64,000 bases of DNA. Source: Paralichthys olivaceus. Lineage: Eukaryota > Chordata > Actinopteri > Pleuronectiformes > Paralichthyidae. The notes beneath the pieces were generated by a model that had not been told where the DNA came from, ran no database searches, and saw nothing but the letters and a program-made list of their open reading frames with translations. The position numbers and the translations under genes were made by a program. The stretch is from contig NC_091094.1 in NCBI RefSeq assembly GCF_024713975.1, positions 16,897,001 through 16,961,000 on the forward strand, given 5' to 3'. This document shows positions 61,228 through 64,000 of the stretch, piece after piece; position 1 is the first letter of the stretch; each line of letters starts with the position of its first letter.

Positions 61228-64000
61228 CTAGCCCTGCAGGGCACGGTCCAGCACGTGCTCATCCTGTACAGGACAGGGCATGGTGACACGCAGCTGCCTG
61301 TTCTCCTCCATGGTGCGTTGGATGGTTTCGTAGGCATTGGAGTTTCCAGACCAGCAGCGACGAGCCACCTGCGGCACAGAGACACACAGATTTGTCAGCA
61401 ATAATCTGCAAATAACAGATTGTAAATAATGAGTAAGGCTGGAATCAACAGAGCCTCTCTTCTCACTACACTCTCACCCCATTGGAGACATCCCAGTTCA
61501 GCATCAGACTGGCACGCTTTGCAGCCTCCTCAGAGCCGTCCAGCAGCAAGCCAAAGCCTCCATTCATTACTTCACCCCTATAGAGGACATAACGGTGAAA
61601 GATTTTAAAGAATCATAATAAAAATGTACAAGTGTGACTATTTACTGAAAACCCAGGAAGCCTTACCAGCCAACACCGCCACCGTTGTGCAGTGCGACCC
61701 ATGTGGCACCTCTGAATGCATCACCAACAAAGTTCTGGACCGCCATGTCTAAAGGGAAGACATTTTGTGCTTTATATAAATTAAGAATAACTGGAAAAGG
61801 GTAAAGTAGAAGATTTTGAATTTGTTGGTAAATTCTCAGTCACAGCTATTTCCATGTCAGTATATTCGAAAAAGATCTGTGGATTCTAGTCCTGTTTTAA
61901 AGGTTCAGTGTGTGGAATTTAGTGATATCTAGTGGTGAAGTTGCATGTTGCAGCTGAACACCCCTCACCTCACCCACCCTTCCACACATGACAGAGAACC
62001 TGTGGAAGCCTTCAGCTGTCATAAAAACTCAAAAGGTTTTAAGATTGTCCAGTCTGGGCTACTGTAAACAACATGGCGGCCTCCATAGAGGTATAATGGT
62101 CTAATTCTAGGGTAAAGAAAACAATAATTCCTATAGTAGCAAAAAAATCACTAGGATTATTTTATATTCAGTTTCTGCCAATTGATCATTTTAAAGTAGA
62201 CAAATTATCATTGTAAACTGGATCCTCAGTTGTATTCAGTGAAGTGCACATACCTGCACAGAAGGCAGATCCGTCATAAACGTTAGAGGTCTCTCTGAAG
62301 GGGCTGTCTGTGCCACTGACATCATGATGGTCTCTGCTAATAACCACAGGAGCCTGAGCGAGAGAATCAACAAAACACACTGTTGAAAAACTCCAGTGAA
62401 AACTTGGATATGGTGCAAACACATAGTACACATGCAACAGTCTTCTTAACAGCCACTTACTGAAACTCTTCCATCAGCGATAGCCTGGTTGATCGCTAAA
62501 GCAATCGAGACTCTTCCTCTCTGGTCAGAGTAGAGGATTCTGGCTTGTGAACCCACAACCTAAACAAAAACACAGAAGAAACCACACTCATAGTTACCTC
62601 TCAATATGACTGATTTGCACTGAGAGAAAAAGATATGCATAGGTGTTGGATTAAATTTAAGGACCATTTTGTGTTTGCCAGCTTCTCTGATCCAGCGGAT
62701 GTTGTCGTTGTACTGCTGCCTGATTTGATCAGTCACAATCGCTCCAATTTCCTCCAAGACAGTAGCAGCGATGTCATCTGTTACAGCGAGATCCTGGGCG
62801 TCGCCAGATGTGCACACCCAGCGAAACGGGCCAAAGCCCAAAGAGAAGATGTCTCTATGGCGAAGAGAGAAAGAGGGCAGGGTGATTGTCAGGTCATCAG
62901 AGGAAGAACATAATGTCTCAGTCTTTTTTGTTATACTGGGTCGACTCTAAATCCAAGAAGTCGGGAAATGTCTCACCCCATAATGTGCTGAACATAAGAA
63001 GGGTAAATAAACTCTGTCGCTCCACCTCCAACCTTTTCTACCTCTGCCCCTACACAGAACAAAAAAACACAGCTCCCATTATTGTTCTGACATGAACTGA
63101 GTGATAATAATGACATTATAATAATAATGTATTATAATTAATTACCAGCTCTTTTTGCCTCCAGGAGAAAAGCGTTGCCGTAGTCCCAGAAGAACATGCC
63201 AGCATCAGAGAGCTTATTGATGGCCTTTATTTGTCTCTTGAGGCTGTGAACATACGTGAGACAATATATTTCAGCTTCATGGACAAATGTATGGCAGAAA
63301 ACTTCTACATGATAGTCTATTCATCGAACCTTTCTTGGACCATGGTTCGGAAACGCTGAGGATCAGTTGACATGAGTTGGTTTGCCTGACGGAAGCTGAG
63401 CTGGACAGGATAGTAGCCTCCGTTGAACGGGTTGTGAAGGGAGGTCTGGTCTGAACCCAGATCGACCAGCAGCTCCCCCGTCCTCTCGTACTCCAGCAGC
63501 AGTCTCTCCCTGGTTACAGAGGTGGAGGAGAAGTGTGAAAAAAGATAACAAGCATTTGAAACAAATGGTGCCTCTTTAAGTCGTGTAGTAGCCGCAGATG
63601 TGAGCATTTGAGCTCTTACTCACCACAAGTCTACGATGTTGCCATGGTAACCCAGACTGAGGGGCACCTTGGACCTCTTGGAGTCTCTGTGAGGAACAAA
63701 ATAATAACTTTGTGCAATGGTCCCTGGTCCCTGCAGAATGTAACCACGTACATTTACTGTAGTTAAATGTAATGTCATTCTTCTACTCCATCTTATCAAT
63801 AGGTAATAAAAGGAAATATTTAATTTTTCATTCTACATTTATTTGACAGTGATAGTTAGTAGTTAATATTTGAAATACAAAACTTGAAGATAAACATAAA
63901 AGATCTCTAAATGGATTTTTTGCTCTGTTGCTGTATGGACAATGTGTCCATTGCCCATTAAGTTTTTACCAGATGAATAAATACAAAACTTGGTGGAAGG
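61228..64000 (-). CDS. uroc1: Urocanate hydratase (urocanase), C-terminal part; runs off the right edge
   Basis: Ten coding exons in the window: 63624-63686, 63330-63509, 63146-63243, 62977-63049, 62665-62854, 62461-62559, 62254-62353, 61667-61748, 61478-61577 and 61228-61368 (stop). All are in phase, giving about 374 residues, somewhat over half of a family of about 670-680. 5' exons lie beyond 64000. Urocanase converts urocanate to imidazolonepropionate, the second step of histidine breakdown, using tightly bound NAD+. Diagnostic blocks: VDLGSDQTSLHNPFNGGYYP, FFWDYGNAFLLEA, GFGPFRWVCTSGD, NIRWIREAGKHKM, VVGSQARILYSDQRGR, SRDHHDVSGTDSPFRETSN, ATWVALHNGGGVGWGEVMNG and NWDVSNGVARRCWSGN. In mammals it acts mainly in liver. 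One donor is weak (AAAATG|GTCCTT after exon 62665-62854), but family alignment supports it. The intron between 61748 and 62254 carries a truncated MITE. Confidence 0.96.
61898..62192 (+). mobile_element. MITE, 3'-truncated copy in uroc1 intron
   Basis: Begins TAAAGGTTCAGTGTGTGG and follows the 28815-29168 element closely (GCAGCTGAACACCCCTCACC, GTCATAAAAACTCAAAAGGT, AACATGGCGGCCTCC, AGGATTATTTTATATTCAG). It breaks off after TTTCTGCCAATTGATC, so the right inverted repeat is missing. Confidence 0.8.
63687..64000 (-). other. uroc1: uroc1 intron at the right edge
   Basis: AT-rich intronic sequence upstream of the exon at 63624-63686. No further exon before the window ends. Confidence 0.6.

Overview
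The window looks like a ray-finned (teleost) fish nuclear genome segment. It has split genes with GT-AG introns, vertebrate proteins very close to human orthologues, AT-rich introns and spacers, many long (CA)n/(GT)n microsatellites, and fossils of transposon families that I know as common in teleosts. There is no bacterial, plasmid or CRISPR content. I recognise six protein-coding genes and resolved their exons by hand; in every case the reading phase closes across all junctions.

Layout. Positions 1-14193 hold no gene I can support: microsatellites, dispersed repeats, and a few GC-balanced blocks at about 1.34-1.45, 2.5-2.8, 3.4-3.8 and 11.3-11.6 kb that look like conserved non-coding or regulatory DNA. 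A secreted fibrinogen-domain (fibroleukin/FGL2-like) gene lies on the minus strand at 14194-16830. The late-endosomal GTPase rab7a is on the plus strand (promoter about 19.4 kb, coding 23972-26940, poly(A) signal 28020). arpc4, an Arp2/3 complex subunit, is on the plus strand (coding 30428-32771). It converges on pfkfb4, the bifunctional fructose-2,6-bisphosphate enzyme, on the minus strand (coding 35003-43421). From 43.5 to 54.2 kb lies a gene desert with LINE fragments, microsatellites and a few promoter-like patches. mapkapk3, a p38-activated kinase, is on the minus strand (coding 54438-59775). uroc1 (urocanate hydratase) is also on the minus strand (coding from 61228 to beyond the right edge); only its C-terminal half is in the window.

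The genes do not form a functional cluster. They cover endosome traffic, actin nucleation, glycolytic control, stress signalling and histidine breakdown. What links them is ancestry: RAB7A, UROC1, ARPC4, PFKFB4 and MAPKAPK3 all lie on human chromosome 3 (from memory), so the window is probably a rearranged piece of an ancient linkage block.

I found no convincing new biological system. The points most worth checking are a MiT/TFE M-box in rab7a intron 1, an antioxidant/MAF-type site in pfkfb4 intron 1, opposed poly(A) signals 30 bp apart between arpc4 and pfkfb4, conserved-looking non-coding blocks near 2.5-3.8 kb, and several dispersed repeat families that can be defined from within the window.
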